In this document: piece by piece, positions 47,940 through 57,123 of the stretch | How the letters are laid out: every line of letters begins with the position of its first letter | Position numbering within the stretch: the first letter of the stretch is position 1 | NCBI GenBank assembly: GCA_015067835.1 | Contig: SVLS01000001.1 | Location: forward strand, 1-64,000 | Direction of reading: 5' to 3' | DNA length: 64,000 nt | Source: Oscillospiraceae bacterium | GTDB lineage: Bacteria; Bacillota; Clostridia; Oscillospirales; Oscillospiraceae | The notes under the pieces: model-generated | Databases searched by the model: none | What the model saw: only the letters and a program-made list of their open reading frames with translations | What the model was told of the DNA's origin: nothing | Program-made: the position numbers and the translations under genes

Positions 47940-49514
47940 TTATTTTTTTCTTTTTTCTTTCATTTTTTGATAGAAAAAGCCAACGCCCAAGCAAATCCAG
48001 GCTCCGCCCAACGCTCCAAGCAAGCAAATTGCCGTTGTAGGCATCGGTCTGAGGTCTGTACGCTCCACCTGGTCCAGACGATACAAGGAGGAAACCTGGC
48101 TGTACAGCTCCTCAAAATAGGCTTCATCAACGGTCTCCTTTCGGCGCACCGACCGGGTGACGGACTCAATCATCTGCCCGGCGGCATCCCGTAAGGAAGC
48201 CGAACCGTTAAACACCGGTGTGATAAAGGTGTTGTGGATATTGTCCTGCAAAATTTTCGCAGCCTCCAGCTTTACCCAATAATGAAGGTCATTGTCTTCA
48301 CCGCTGCGGTTTACATAATCCAGATATTCTGCGCTGTTCTGTGCCTTGGTGGTAACAGGCAAATAGCCTTCTGTTTGGCTGTACCCAATTTGCACCTTGT
48401 TGGTCAGCAGGAACTGCGCAAACAGCCAGGAGGCCAGCACCTCCTGCCGGTCATCCTGATTGAAAATGCAAATCGAAGGGCCTTGGGAAATCATCTGGGG
48501 CTTTTCCGGATCAAACTGAGGAACCGGTAGAACCTCCATTTCAAAATCCACCACCTTATCCGGGCTGATGTCCAGCAGCGGTGCATTCGGGCCCATCCAG
48601 GTTGCGCCCGCAGTGGAATCCACAGCAAAAATGCATTGGCCCGCGTTCAGCAAGTCCGCCGGGTAACTAGCGATTTTGAAGGTGCAGAAGGAGCCCTTCT
48701 GTACATGGTCTGCCACCTCGTAGAGGAGAGACTTGGTGGTGTCGTTAAAGATTTCAATCGCTCCGCCTGATGTAGAATATCCGGCATCCAGCTGCCTCAG
48801 CATCTGGATCATCATATTGTCCGTGGATTTATACACAAAGGGCAGCATAATATCTTGCCCATTAACCGCAAAAGTCCCGTCGGCATTTTTCTTCATTGCC
48901 GCGTCGGACACTTCCCACACAAAATCCCACGTTAGGACTTCCGGTAAAGTGTAGCCCAGCTTTTCCACATAGGTCTTGTTAATATAGCAAGCTTCCGTGG
49001 AGCGCATATAAGGAACCGCGTACTGAACGCCTCCGATTTTTCCTTCCTCTAAAAATTGAGGGACAATTTCCTCCTGCGTCGGTCCGTCAAATCGAAGCTG
49101 GCTGCCGCCAAAGCCATACTTTTCATCTGCAGCCAGGTCATCCAGCGGGACAACACAGTTATTGCCGGTCATATAGGTGGCAATATGGTCCGGATAGGTG
49201 ATGCAGACATTGGGGGGCGTATTGGCGCCGATATTCTTCAATACATCGTCATAAAGCCGTCCGTAATCCGTATACAGCCGCAGATTTACCATCACATTGG
49301 GGTAAAGCGCCTGAAAATCGGCAATCGCCTGACGATACACCTGAACCTGAGACAGATTGGTGTCATTTTTCGCCCAAAAGGTGATTTCATAGCTTCGGGA
49401 CAGGTCAAATTCCTCCGGAACTTCAAAGGCCTCCCGTTTCACCGTTCCGTGACAGCCGGAAAAGACGGTCAGCACCAGCGTCAACACAAGTACAAGTGCC
49501 GTTGCTTTTTTCAT
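47940..49514 (-). CDS. Extracellular solute-binding protein (sugar ABC transporter) with C-terminal TM helix
   Basis: Lipobox LTVFSGCHG; SYEITFWAKNDTNLSQVQVYRQAIADFQALYP; C-terminus AICLLGALGGAWICLGVGFFYQKMKEKRKK. Confidence 0.85.
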   Translation of the reverse strand: MKKATALVLVLTLVLTVFSGCHGTVKREAFEVPEEFDLSRSYEITFWAKNDTNLSQVQVYRQAIADFQALYPNVMVNLRLYTDYGRLYDDVLKNIGANTPPNVCITYPDHIATYMTGNNCVVPLDDLAADEKYGFGGSQLRFDGPTQEEIVPQFLEEGKIGGVQYAVPYMRSTEACYINKTYVEKLGYTLPEVLTWDFVWEVSDAAMKKNADGTFAVNGQDIMLPFVYKSTDNMMIQMLRQLDAGYSTSGGAIEIFNDTTKSLLYEVADHVQKGSFCTFKIASYPADLLNAGQCIFAVDSTAGATWMGPNAPLLDISPDKVVDFEMEVLPVPQFDPEKPQMISQGPSICIFNQDDRQEVLASWLFAQFLLTNKVQIGYSQTEGYLPVTTKAQNSAEYLDYVNRSGEDNDLHYWVKLEAAKILQDNIHNTFITPVFNGSASLRDAAGQMIESVTRSVRRKETVDEAYFEELYSQVSSLYRLDQVERTDLRPMPTTAICLLGALGGAWICLGVGFFYQKMKEKRKK

Positions 49515-50383
49515 CCCTTTGTCCCTCCCCGTGCCACGCCGGCCATAATCTTCCGCCGGAATACAATAAACAGTACAATTAAGGGCAGAGAAACCACCAC
49601 GACTGCCGCCATCATCGCCGGGATATTCTCCCGACCGAAGCCGCTTTCCCGAATAGCCTGAATACCCTGCGACACCAGATAATATTCCGGGTCATCGGTA
49701 ATGAGCCGCGGCCAAACGAAGGAATTCCAGCATTCAATCACCTTCAGCACCGTAATGGTCACCAGCGTGGGCTGACAAATGGGCACCATCACTCGCAGCA
49801 GGTATTTCAAATCCGAGGTGCCATCCACCTTTGCCGCCCAGTACAGCTCATCCGGCACTTGGGCAAAATTCTCCTTCAGCAGATAGATGTAGAAAACCGA
49901 GGTCACGGAAGGCATAATCAGCCCTGTAAAGGTATCCCGCAAATCCAGATTGGTAACTGTCAGGAAATTGGTGATGATAACCAGCTCATTGGGAATCATC
50001 ATCATTGCCAGATAGATGGTAAAGGCCAGATTCCGCCCACGGAAAGTCATACGAGAAAAGCCGTATGCCGCCAAAACCGTAACAATCAGCATAATGGCCG
50101 TTGTCAGCACCGTAAAAATCACGGTATTGGCCAGATATTTTGCCAAGGGCACCGCTGTAAAGGCAAGGCGGTAGTTCTCCCAAGTAGGCGTCGTGGTGAA
50201 AAACTGAGGTGTAAATTCGCTGCTGTACTGGCCGTAGCTTTTGATGGAGGTCAGAATCATCCAGTAAAAAGGAAACAGCACAATCAGCGCCCAAATGCTC
50301 AAAAAGGTGTAGGTAATGCCCTTGGTGATGCGCTTGCGCGTCAGCGCCCGCTGTTCAATTCTCTTATAATCCAGTTGTTCCAT
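49511..50383 (-). CDS. Carbohydrate ABC transporter permease (MalG-like)
   Basis: ALIVLFPFYWMILTSIKSYG; EELYWAAKVDGTSDLKYLLRVMVPICQP EAA loop. Confidence 0.93.
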   Translation of the reverse strand: MEQLDYKRIEQRALTRKRITKGITYTFLSIWALIVLFPFYWMILTSIKSYGQYSSEFTPQFFTTTPTWENYRLAFTAVPLAKYLANTVIFTVLTTAIMLIVTVLAAYGFSRMTFRGRNLAFTIYLAMMMIPNELVIITNFLTVTNLDLRDTFTGLIMPSVTSVFYIYLLKENFAQVPDELYWAAKVDGTSDLKYLLRVMVPICQPTLVTITVLKVIECWNSFVWPRLITDDPEYYLVSQGIQAIRESGFGRENIPAMMAAVVVVSLPLIVLFIVFRRKIMAGVARGGTKG

Positions 50384-50392
50384 GGCACATCC

Positions 50393-51286
50393 TCATACAT
50401 AGTGAACGTGTTTCCGACTGACAACCAGGTTGATACAGGTAATGGTCAGCACGATTGCGAACAAAATAATGGCTGCCGCCGAGGCAAAGGAAGGATATCC
50501 GCCGCTGGCACCATAGAGCATATCGTAGACATAGCCCACAATGGTATTCATTCCCGCCACATTCAAATCCGTCCCAAACAGGGCAACCGAATCGCTGTAG
50601 GCCTTGAAAGCACCGATAAAGCCGGTAATCACCAGATAAAACACAGACGGAGAAATCATCGGCAGCGTAATTTTCGTAAACATACGCAAGCCCCGGGTGC
50701 CATCCACTCTGGCGGCGTGGTAGTAGCTGTCGTTAACGGAAGCCAGCGCACCGGTGAGCACCAGCACCTTGAAGGGCATGACTACCCAGATGGTATACAA
50801 GCTCAGCACCAGCATCTTTGCCCAATACGGACCGGTGATAAAGTCCACCGATTCGCCGCCGAACATGGTAATCAGCATATTGATCAGGCCGTCCGTATAG
50901 GTGGTCTTCTCAAACAGAATCATAAACACCAGACCCACCGCCAGGGTATTGGTGACATAGGGCAGGAAGTAAATCGTCTGATACAGCTCCCGCAGCTTTT
51001 TGATGGAGCTCAGGCCCAGAGAAATCAACAGCGCAAGGCCGGTGGAAATCGGCACGGTAATAATCACCAGCAGGAATGTATTTTTTACCGCCTGCAGGAA
51101 ATAGGGATCTTGAAGCACATAGGCATAATTATACCAGCCTACGCCGGTATAGCTTTGGGAAACAGAGTTGAAGTTTTCTTCAAAGGAATAAATAAAGACA
51201 TCAATCAGGGGATAAACCATAAAAACGCCCAAGAACAGCATCGAAGGCAGTAAGTACAGCCAGCCCTTTCGGTTTTGTTTTTCCAT
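50393..51286 (-). CDS. Sugar ABC transporter permease (MalF/UgpA-like)
   Basis: YLLPSMLFLGVFMVYPLIDVFIYSF; YYHAARVDGTRGLRMFTKITLPMISP EAA loop. Confidence 0.93.
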   Translation of the reverse strand: MEKQNRKGWLYLLPSMLFLGVFMVYPLIDVFIYSFEENFNSVSQSYTGVGWYNYAYVLQDPYFLQAVKNTFLLVIITVPISTGLALLISLGLSSIKKLRELYQTIYFLPYVTNTLAVGLVFMILFEKTTYTDGLINMLITMFGGESVDFITGPYWAKMLVLSLYTIWVVMPFKVLVLTGALASVNDSYYHAARVDGTRGLRMFTKITLPMISPSVFYLVITGFIGAFKAYSDSVALFGTDLNVAGMNTIVGYVYDMLYGASGGYPSFASAAAIILFAIVLTITCINLVVSRKHVHYV

Positions 51287-51438
51287 AACAGCTTTCCCCA
51301 TTTCAAATGGTTTCTTTTTCCTATATTATATGCGCTTTTCAGCCTATTTGCAAGGCATTTCCCAAAAAATGCCGTTCTGCCCAATAACAGGCAGAACGGC
51401 AGAAAGTGATTGGTATAAATTGTCGTCTTATGGCTGGA

Positions 51439-54126
51439 TTATTCCGTCCGCAGAGCGGCAACCGGGTCTTTGTTGGCCGCCTTTTTCGCCGGAATCAGAC
51501 CGCCGATGAGGGTCAGGATCACGCTCAGGATAATCAGGATCACCGCCGCGCCCCAGGGCAGCGATGCATTGACGCTGTTATCTCCTATCAGCATGTGGAT
51601 GACCGCATTGCCGGGAATCAGCAAAAGCAGGGTGATTCCCACGCCCATAATACCGGCGCACAAGCCTATGATGAAGGTTTCTGCATTAAACACCAGCGAA
51701 ATATTTCCCTTGGATGCTCCGATTGCCCGCAAAATACCAATTTCCTTGGTGCGTTCCAGCACGGAAATATAGGTAATAATGCCGATCATAATGGAGGAAA
51801 CAACCAGAGATACACCCACGAATGCAATCAAAACATAGGAAATCACATCCACGATGGTGGTCACGGAGGACATCAGCAGTTCCACATAGTCGGTGTAGGT
51901 GATTTGATCCTTTTCCTCCACTGTTTCGTTGTAGGCATCAATGGCCGCGGCAATGCCTTCCTTCGCCTCGAAGCTGTCCGTGTAAAGATTGATCGCCGAC
52001 GGGGCATCCAGACTGACCACGCCAAACAGCTCCATATTCTCTTCATAGCTGCCGGAGGAAATATACCGGTCATAAATGCCCAAAAGCTCCTCATCCTTGG
52101 CGCGGGTCAGGTACTGATCCATTGCACCGGCCAGCTGCGCTTCGCTCATAGCCAGCATCTGCTCTGCCATCTGAGGGTTATCTCCGTACATCTGGCTCAG
52201 CAATTCCTTGCACAGTGCAGCCTTATCGGATACGCCCAGACTTGCAATAAAGGCTTTGGTATCCTGAATTTTTGCTGCATCATCCTTGGGAACAAATTGA
52301 ATGCCGCTGAGAACATTGGTGTCCGGGGATTCTTTTTGCGCCTTCACCACCGGACTTTCCTCTGTCCAGGACATAATGTGCTTGGTGAGCGCCTGTGTAT
52401 AGCACAGATTTGCCGTCAGCGGGGTGAATTTTGCATCCTCGTAGGGACGGATAACACCGGAAATCTCCAGCGGCAGCGCATCGCGCAGCTGCTTTTCCAG
52501 TTCTGCATCTGTGTTGATGGCACGGAACAGACCGTCCTCGCCCTTCACATAGCGGAACGCCTCCGGCAGAAGAATGAACTTCTGCTTGCGAATTTCCTCA
52601 TAGCTCCAGGAACGGTTTTCCAGCTCCACCTTTTCTCCGGCTTCCAGCTGTGCCAAAACCTCCCGGTATTCCGCCGCAGGCAAAATGCCCAGCTGATAGA
52701 GCATTGCCGCAGGAATCTCGTTGTTTTGGGTCAGCACCAGAACAATCTGCTGATGGTTTTTAGGCCAATCTCCGGAGAGCAATTCATAATTGCTCATCAG
52801 CATCGGAGAGACAATTTCTCCGTTGGGACCCGGCAGCAGCTCCTGGAAGCTGTTGATCGTCATCATACTGCTCATATCTGCCATACCGCCCATAGGAGAA
52901 AGCGAGGGCTGCTTGCTGTAGCCGTTTACCAATTCCCCATTGGGGTCATAGGTGTACAGGCTGAATTGCGGGTCGTAGGTATAGACAATGCCGTTGCCGC
53001 CAATATACTGATGAATGGGGCTGTCCGGGTTGTCCAAGTATGCTTTGAAGGCTGTCAGGTTGTTTTCCGTTACGCTGGAAGTAAAGGAGGAGAACAGCTC
53101 CAGATCCAGACCGTTCATATACACCTTATCCAGGGGATGATCCACCTGCCCCAGCTCTGCAAATTGTCCATTACCCAGCAGGCTGCTGAAATCCATCGCC
53201 TGACTCTCAATGGTGATGGGATAGGAAGTCATGGTGTCTTTTTGAATGTCCTTGATATAATTATTGACACCGTTGGACAACGAAAGAATCAAGCCGATGC
53301 CGATGATGCCGATAGAGCCGGCAAAAGCCGTGAGAATGGTGCGCGCCTTTTTGCTCCTCAAATTCTGGAAGGACAGGTTCAGCGCTGTCCAGCAGGACAT
53401 AAACGCCCGACCCAGATTGCGGTGCTGGGCTTTTTCCTCCGGCTGTACTTCATAAGCGTCGGTGTCATCGATAATGCGGCCATCCCGCAGACGGACAATC
53501 CGGGTTGCATAGTTTTCTGCCAGCTCCCCATTGTGGGTAACCATCACCACCAAGCGATCCTTCGCCACTTCCTTCAGCAGCTCCATTACCTGCAGACTGG
53601 TTTCCGAATCCAAGGCACCGGTGGGCTCATCGGCCAGCAAAATATCCGGGTCATTGACCAACGCACGGGCGATAGCCACCCGCTGCATCTGACCGCCGGA
53701 AAGCTGATTGGGCTTTTTATGCAGCTGATCGCCCAAGCCCACATCCTCCAGCGCCTTTTTCGCCCGCTTTTTCCGCTCACTGCGGCTGAAGCCGGAGATG
53801 GTCAGCGCCAGCTCCACATTGGCCAGAATGGACTGGTGGGGAATCAGGTTATAGCTTTGGAACACAAAGCCAATGGTGTGATTCCGATAGGAATCCCAAT
53901 CCCGGTCAGAATATCCCTTGGTGGATACATTATTAATAATCAAATCGCCCTGGTCATAACGATCCAAACCGCCAATGATGTTCAACAGCGTTGTTTTTCC
54001 TGAACCGCTGGGTCCCAAAATCGCTACGAACTCATTGTCGCGCAAATTAAGGCTCACCTGGTCCAGCGCCTGTTGCACCAACTCACCGGTTTTGTATTTT
54101 TTAGAAATTCCAAGTATCTGCAGCAT
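51439..54126 (-). CDS. ABC transporter ATP-binding/FtsX-type permease fusion (MacB-like)
   Basis: ILGPSGSGKTTLLNIIGGLDRYDQG, LSGGQMQRVAIARAL, LLADEPTGALD; C-terminal FtsX domain ERTKEIGILRAIGASKGNI. Confidence 0.94.
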   Translation of the reverse strand: MLQILGISKKYKTGELVQQALDQVSLNLRDNEFVAILGPSGSGKTTLLNIIGGLDRYDQGDLIINNVSTKGYSDRDWDSYRNHTIGFVFQSYNLIPHQSILANVELALTISGFSRSERKKRAKKALEDVGLGDQLHKKPNQLSGGQMQRVAIARALVNDPDILLADEPTGALDSETSLQVMELLKEVAKDRLVVMVTHNGELAENYATRIVRLRDGRIIDDTDAYEVQPEEKAQHRNLGRAFMSCWTALNLSFQNLRSKKARTILTAFAGSIGIIGIGLILSLSNGVNNYIKDIQKDTMTSYPITIESQAMDFSSLLGNGQFAELGQVDHPLDKVYMNGLDLELFSSFTSSVTENNLTAFKAYLDNPDSPIHQYIGGNGIVYTYDPQFSLYTYDPNGELVNGYSKQPSLSPMGGMADMSSMMTINSFQELLPGPNGEIVSPMLMSNYELLSGDWPKNHQQIVLVLTQNNEIPAAMLYQLGILPAAEYREVLAQLEAGEKVELENRSWSYEEIRKQKFILLPEAFRYVKGEDGLFRAINTDAELEKQLRDALPLEISGVIRPYEDAKFTPLTANLCYTQALTKHIMSWTEESPVVKAQKESPDTNVLSGIQFVPKDDAAKIQDTKAFIASLGVSDKAALCKELLSQMYGDNPQMAEQMLAMSEAQLAGAMDQYLTRAKDEELLGIYDRYISSGSYEENMELFGVVSLDAPSAINLYTDSFEAKEGIAAAIDAYNETVEEKDQITYTDYVELLMSSVTTIVDVISYVLIAFVGVSLVVSSIMIGIITYISVLERTKEIGILRAIGASKGNISLVFNAETFIIGLCAGIMGVGITLLLLIPGNAVIHMLIGDNSVNASLPWGAAVILIILSVILTLIGGLIPAKKAANKDPVAALRTE

Positions 54127-54227
54127 AATATGCTCCTTTCGGCGGCATTTTTATTATCTTGCACTAATCATATATCCATTTTCCCCCAATTCTATGAACA
54201 ATTAGAAAATTTTTTCAAAATTCTATG

Positions 54228-54258
54228 GAAAGCGGCTGTTCCGGAGAACAGCCGCTGG
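54228..54258 (-). terminator. Terminator downstream of acsB
   Basis: AGCGGCTGTT...AACAGCCGCT. Confidence 0.6.
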
Positions 54259-54272
54259 GAGAAAATGCATTC

Positions 54273-56399
54273 TTACAGCAGAGGCTCCATTGCCAGAACC
54301 GGGTGATTCTTCTCCGTCAACCAGTTCAGCAGCTCCTCGCCATCGGTGGTAATGGTTTCATCCGCCACCAAATCCACGAAATTCTCAATGCCATACAGCT
54401 CAAAGGCAGTCTTGTTCAGTTTCTCTGCCACATCGTCCTTCAGCTCCTTAGGCATCCAAACAATTCTCTCAATGCCGCCTTCTGCAGCGATGAATTTTTT
54501 GGAGGAGATAAAGTGACGGCCGTGACCCATATAACCGGGTGTCTGTACACCGCCGCCGGTGCAGGAAGCCAATTCGCCAAAGGTCATACCTGCCGGAGTC
54601 ATACCCTTAAACTCCCGGTTGACTACGATGAAGCCGTTGCTCATAGGCTCAATGCCGCAAATACACTCAAAACAGCCGCAGGAGGTCATAGGATCTTCCA
54701 GAATGGAATACAGCGTGACATTTTCCACTGCGCCGTGGGTTGCCTCTGCAATCATCTTGTTGACCGACTCAAACCGACCGGTACGCTCATCCAGCAAGCC
54801 TTCCTTGAAAATCGGCTGGCAAGGGCCGTTGGGATTCAGCTCGTTGGTTGCCTTGGCATCCAGCCAGGAAACGGCACCGCACAGACCCAACCGCTCGGGG
54901 GTAACCACGCAGCAATGGGCAGGTGCAAAGGACTGGCACAGAATGCAGGTATAATAGCGGTCCACTGCCTCGTCGGTCATGGATGCCAAACGGTCATCTC
55001 TTTGATTATACCGCGGCATTGCCATTTCATCCCGGAACTTGGCTGCCTGGGCTGCATCGGTAATCAAAGTGATTTGGCACTTATCCACCACCGCTTCAAA
55101 CTCGTTCATAATCATTACATACAGAACTTCTGCAAAGTCCTTCAGCCGCAAGCCGGCTTCATAAGCATCATTGGACACGCGGACACGCACCTGATTCCGC
55201 TGACCGGTGTGCATCACACCCTCCATATAATTGAACCAGGCGTGGAATTTCCGCTCGATGACGGACTCGAAGTCCACCTGCATCTTCTTGCCGGCAACCT
55301 CCACATAAGTAGCCAGCGCCAATTCCTTTTCCTCGTCCAGATCCGGTCCGATCACGGTAATCTTGTGATCCTCAATCTCACTGAGCTGACGCATTACCAC
55401 CAGCTCTGCGGTGGGATTCTTTCCGGAGAAGAACTCGTTGTGCATATCCGCTTTACGGATGATTTCACCTTCAAATGCAGCAGCAAATGCCACAGGGATG
55501 GGCAGCTCTGTTGCCTTAATCTTGATGTTGCGCAATTCGAGAGACTTCTTAACGGTATCGTTATGGTCGCAGACAGACTCCAGCGCACCGGGAACCTGGT
55601 TCTCACCCAGATCGATGTCTACGATGACCGGGAAGCCAAGCGCAATGGCACCTGCACCGGCAGAGACCACCACAGCGTCAATGGCACCAAAGGTATTGAC
55701 AAATGCAGGAACACGGTTCTTGGTGTATTCCAGCAAGCCGGCCAAATCGCCGGGCTGAATGTTGCCGAAAATCAAGGCCGCACGAACGGCAACCGTTACA
55801 ACGTGAATGACAGAAGTGACATCGTGACCCAGAGGAATCACACGCAGCTCCAGACCCATCTTCACGCCGCCCTCGACGCATTGCTCAATGACATCGCCAA
55901 CCAGGAAGGTCATAATGCCCTTGGACTGGTAGTCCTTGACCACCTTCACCACAGCTTCAGGATCCTCTGCCTTGCCCAGCACCACGGCTACGCCGGGAAT
56001 ATCTCCGGTAACCAGCGGAACGCCCAGGGAACGGATGATGGGGTCGGGAACGAAACCGATGCCGGATTCATTTTCGTAGGGGTCGCCGCCTTCTGCATAC
56101 TTCAGGCCTTCCAGAATTTCTGCACCCACAGCAGTAGCCAGACCGGCATTCAGCGCCTGACCCAAATCCTCCTGATTGGTAATCAGACTCTTCAAAACAC
56201 CGACACAGGCAGTCAGGTCACCCAATGTCTTGACCTTTACGCCGGTTGCGGCATAAATGGTAGGGAAATAATAAGCAGTATCCGGGAAGGCAATCTCCTT
56301 GTCTGCACCATATTTGGCAATGGCATCGTTGACAGCACCCTCTGTCAAGCCGGCAACTGCATTGCTGCCACCATAGATCAAATCAGTTAATACGCTCAT
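54273..56399 (-). CDS. acsB: CO-methylating acetyl-CoA synthase (ACS) beta/alpha subunit
   Basis: YYTCILCQSFAPAHCCVVTPERLGLCGAVSWLDAKATNELNPNGPCQPI and SCGCFECICGIEPMSNGFIVVNREF, A-cluster Cys motifs. Confidence 0.96.
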   Translation of the reverse strand: MSVLTDLIYGGSNAVAGLTEGAVNDAIAKYGADKEIAFPDTAYYFPTIYAATGVKVKTLGDLTACVGVLKSLITNQEDLGQALNAGLATAVGAEILEGLKYAEGGDPYENESGIGFVPDPIIRSLGVPLVTGDIPGVAVVLGKAEDPEAVVKVVKDYQSKGIMTFLVGDVIEQCVEGGVKMGLELRVIPLGHDVTSVIHVVTVAVRAALIFGNIQPGDLAGLLEYTKNRVPAFVNTFGAIDAVVVSAGAGAIALGFPVIVDIDLGENQVPGALESVCDHNDTVKKSLELRNIKIKATELPIPVAFAAAFEGEIIRKADMHNEFFSGKNPTAELVVMRQLSEIEDHKITVIGPDLDEEKELALATYVEVAGKKMQVDFESVIERKFHAWFNYMEGVMHTGQRNQVRVRVSNDAYEAGLRLKDFAEVLYVMIMNEFEAVVDKCQITLITDAAQAAKFRDEMAMPRYNQRDDRLASMTDEAVDRYYTCILCQSFAPAHCCVVTPERLGLCGAVSWLDAKATNELNPNGPCQPIFKEGLLDERTGRFESVNKMIAEATHGAVENVTLYSILEDPMTSCGCFECICGIEPMSNGFIVVNREFKGMTPAGMTFGELASCTGGGVQTPGYMGHGRHFISSKKFIAAEGGIERIVWMPKELKDDVAEKLNKTAFELYGIENFVDLVADETITTDGEELLNWLTEKNHPVLAMEPLL

Positions 56400-56460
56400 A
56401 CAAACTCCTCCTAAAATGATATTGCAATTTATATTAAGCCCTCAGGCTGAATATACAAGG

Positions 56461-57069
56461 TTAAAAGCTGTCACGAAGCCGGGCTAACAGGCAGCCCGCT
56501 AAGTAATAAACTGTTTCGTAACGAATAAACTGCAGGATGTTCACATCCCACAAAATGGATAAGGTTGGGGGAAACTCATCGTCCCCATCGTAAAATTTCA
56601 AAAGCACCGGCAAATCGGGCAAGGGATAAATAACCACAGACAAATCCCCGCCGGACACCCGCTTTCCCTGCAGGCTATGGCAAATTTCAAGAAACTTTGC
56701 CGGATTTTGGGAGATTTTCGGTGCAATGCTGTCTCCGCTGATGCCCAAAGTACCACCGGACACTAACACGCCCGGCAAGCTGTTGACAGAGCAAAATTGG
56801 TTTGCCGCTGTCGCATTCGCCTTGCGGTCACAGAGCCAATCGTAAACCGTCAGACTCTGAGAAAAGTTCGCTGGATGACCGTCCAGAAGAATATGTCCCG
56901 TCTCTCGGTTTACATAACATTCTTGCCCCAGGAAGGAAAAGGTCATCCCCTGCTCCCTCGCCGTTATATTCGGATGACGGCAAAGCTTTTCAAAATCATA
57001 CTCCAGGAAGTGCTGCCGCGCCGCTTCCTGCATTTTTTCATAGTTGTTCATAGTACGTCTAAAGAGCAA
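56461..57069 (-). CDS. DUF3786-like protein
   Basis: FLGQECYVNRETGHIL...LPLPDLPVLLKFYDGDDEFPPTLSILWD-type sequence; position next to acsB fits DUF3786. Confidence 0.75.
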   Translation of the reverse strand: MLFRRTMNNYEKMQEAARQHFLEYDFEKLCRHPNITAREQGMTFSFLGQECYVNRETGHILLDGHPANFSQSLTVYDWLCDRKANATAANQFCSVNSLPGVLVSGGTLGISGDSIAPKISQNPAKFLEICHSLQGKRVSGGDLSVVIYPLPDLPVLLKFYDGDDEFPPTLSILWDVNILQFIRYETVYYLAGCLLARLRDSF

Positions 57070-57106
57070 AATCCGGGAGGGAGGCTCACTCCCTCCCGGA
57101 TTATAT
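57070..57106 (-). terminator. Terminator/attenuator between the acsC-acsE fusion and the DUF3786 gene
   Basis: ATCCGGGAGGGAG gctca CTCCCTCCCGGAT; minus-strand T-rich tail. Confidence 0.65.
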
Positions 57107-57123
57107 TGCGGGATAAGTATTTC

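Noticed and set aside
51406-54003. 865-aa plus-strand ORF
   Set aside because: Antisense shadow of the MacB-like ABC gene; no recognisable domain.
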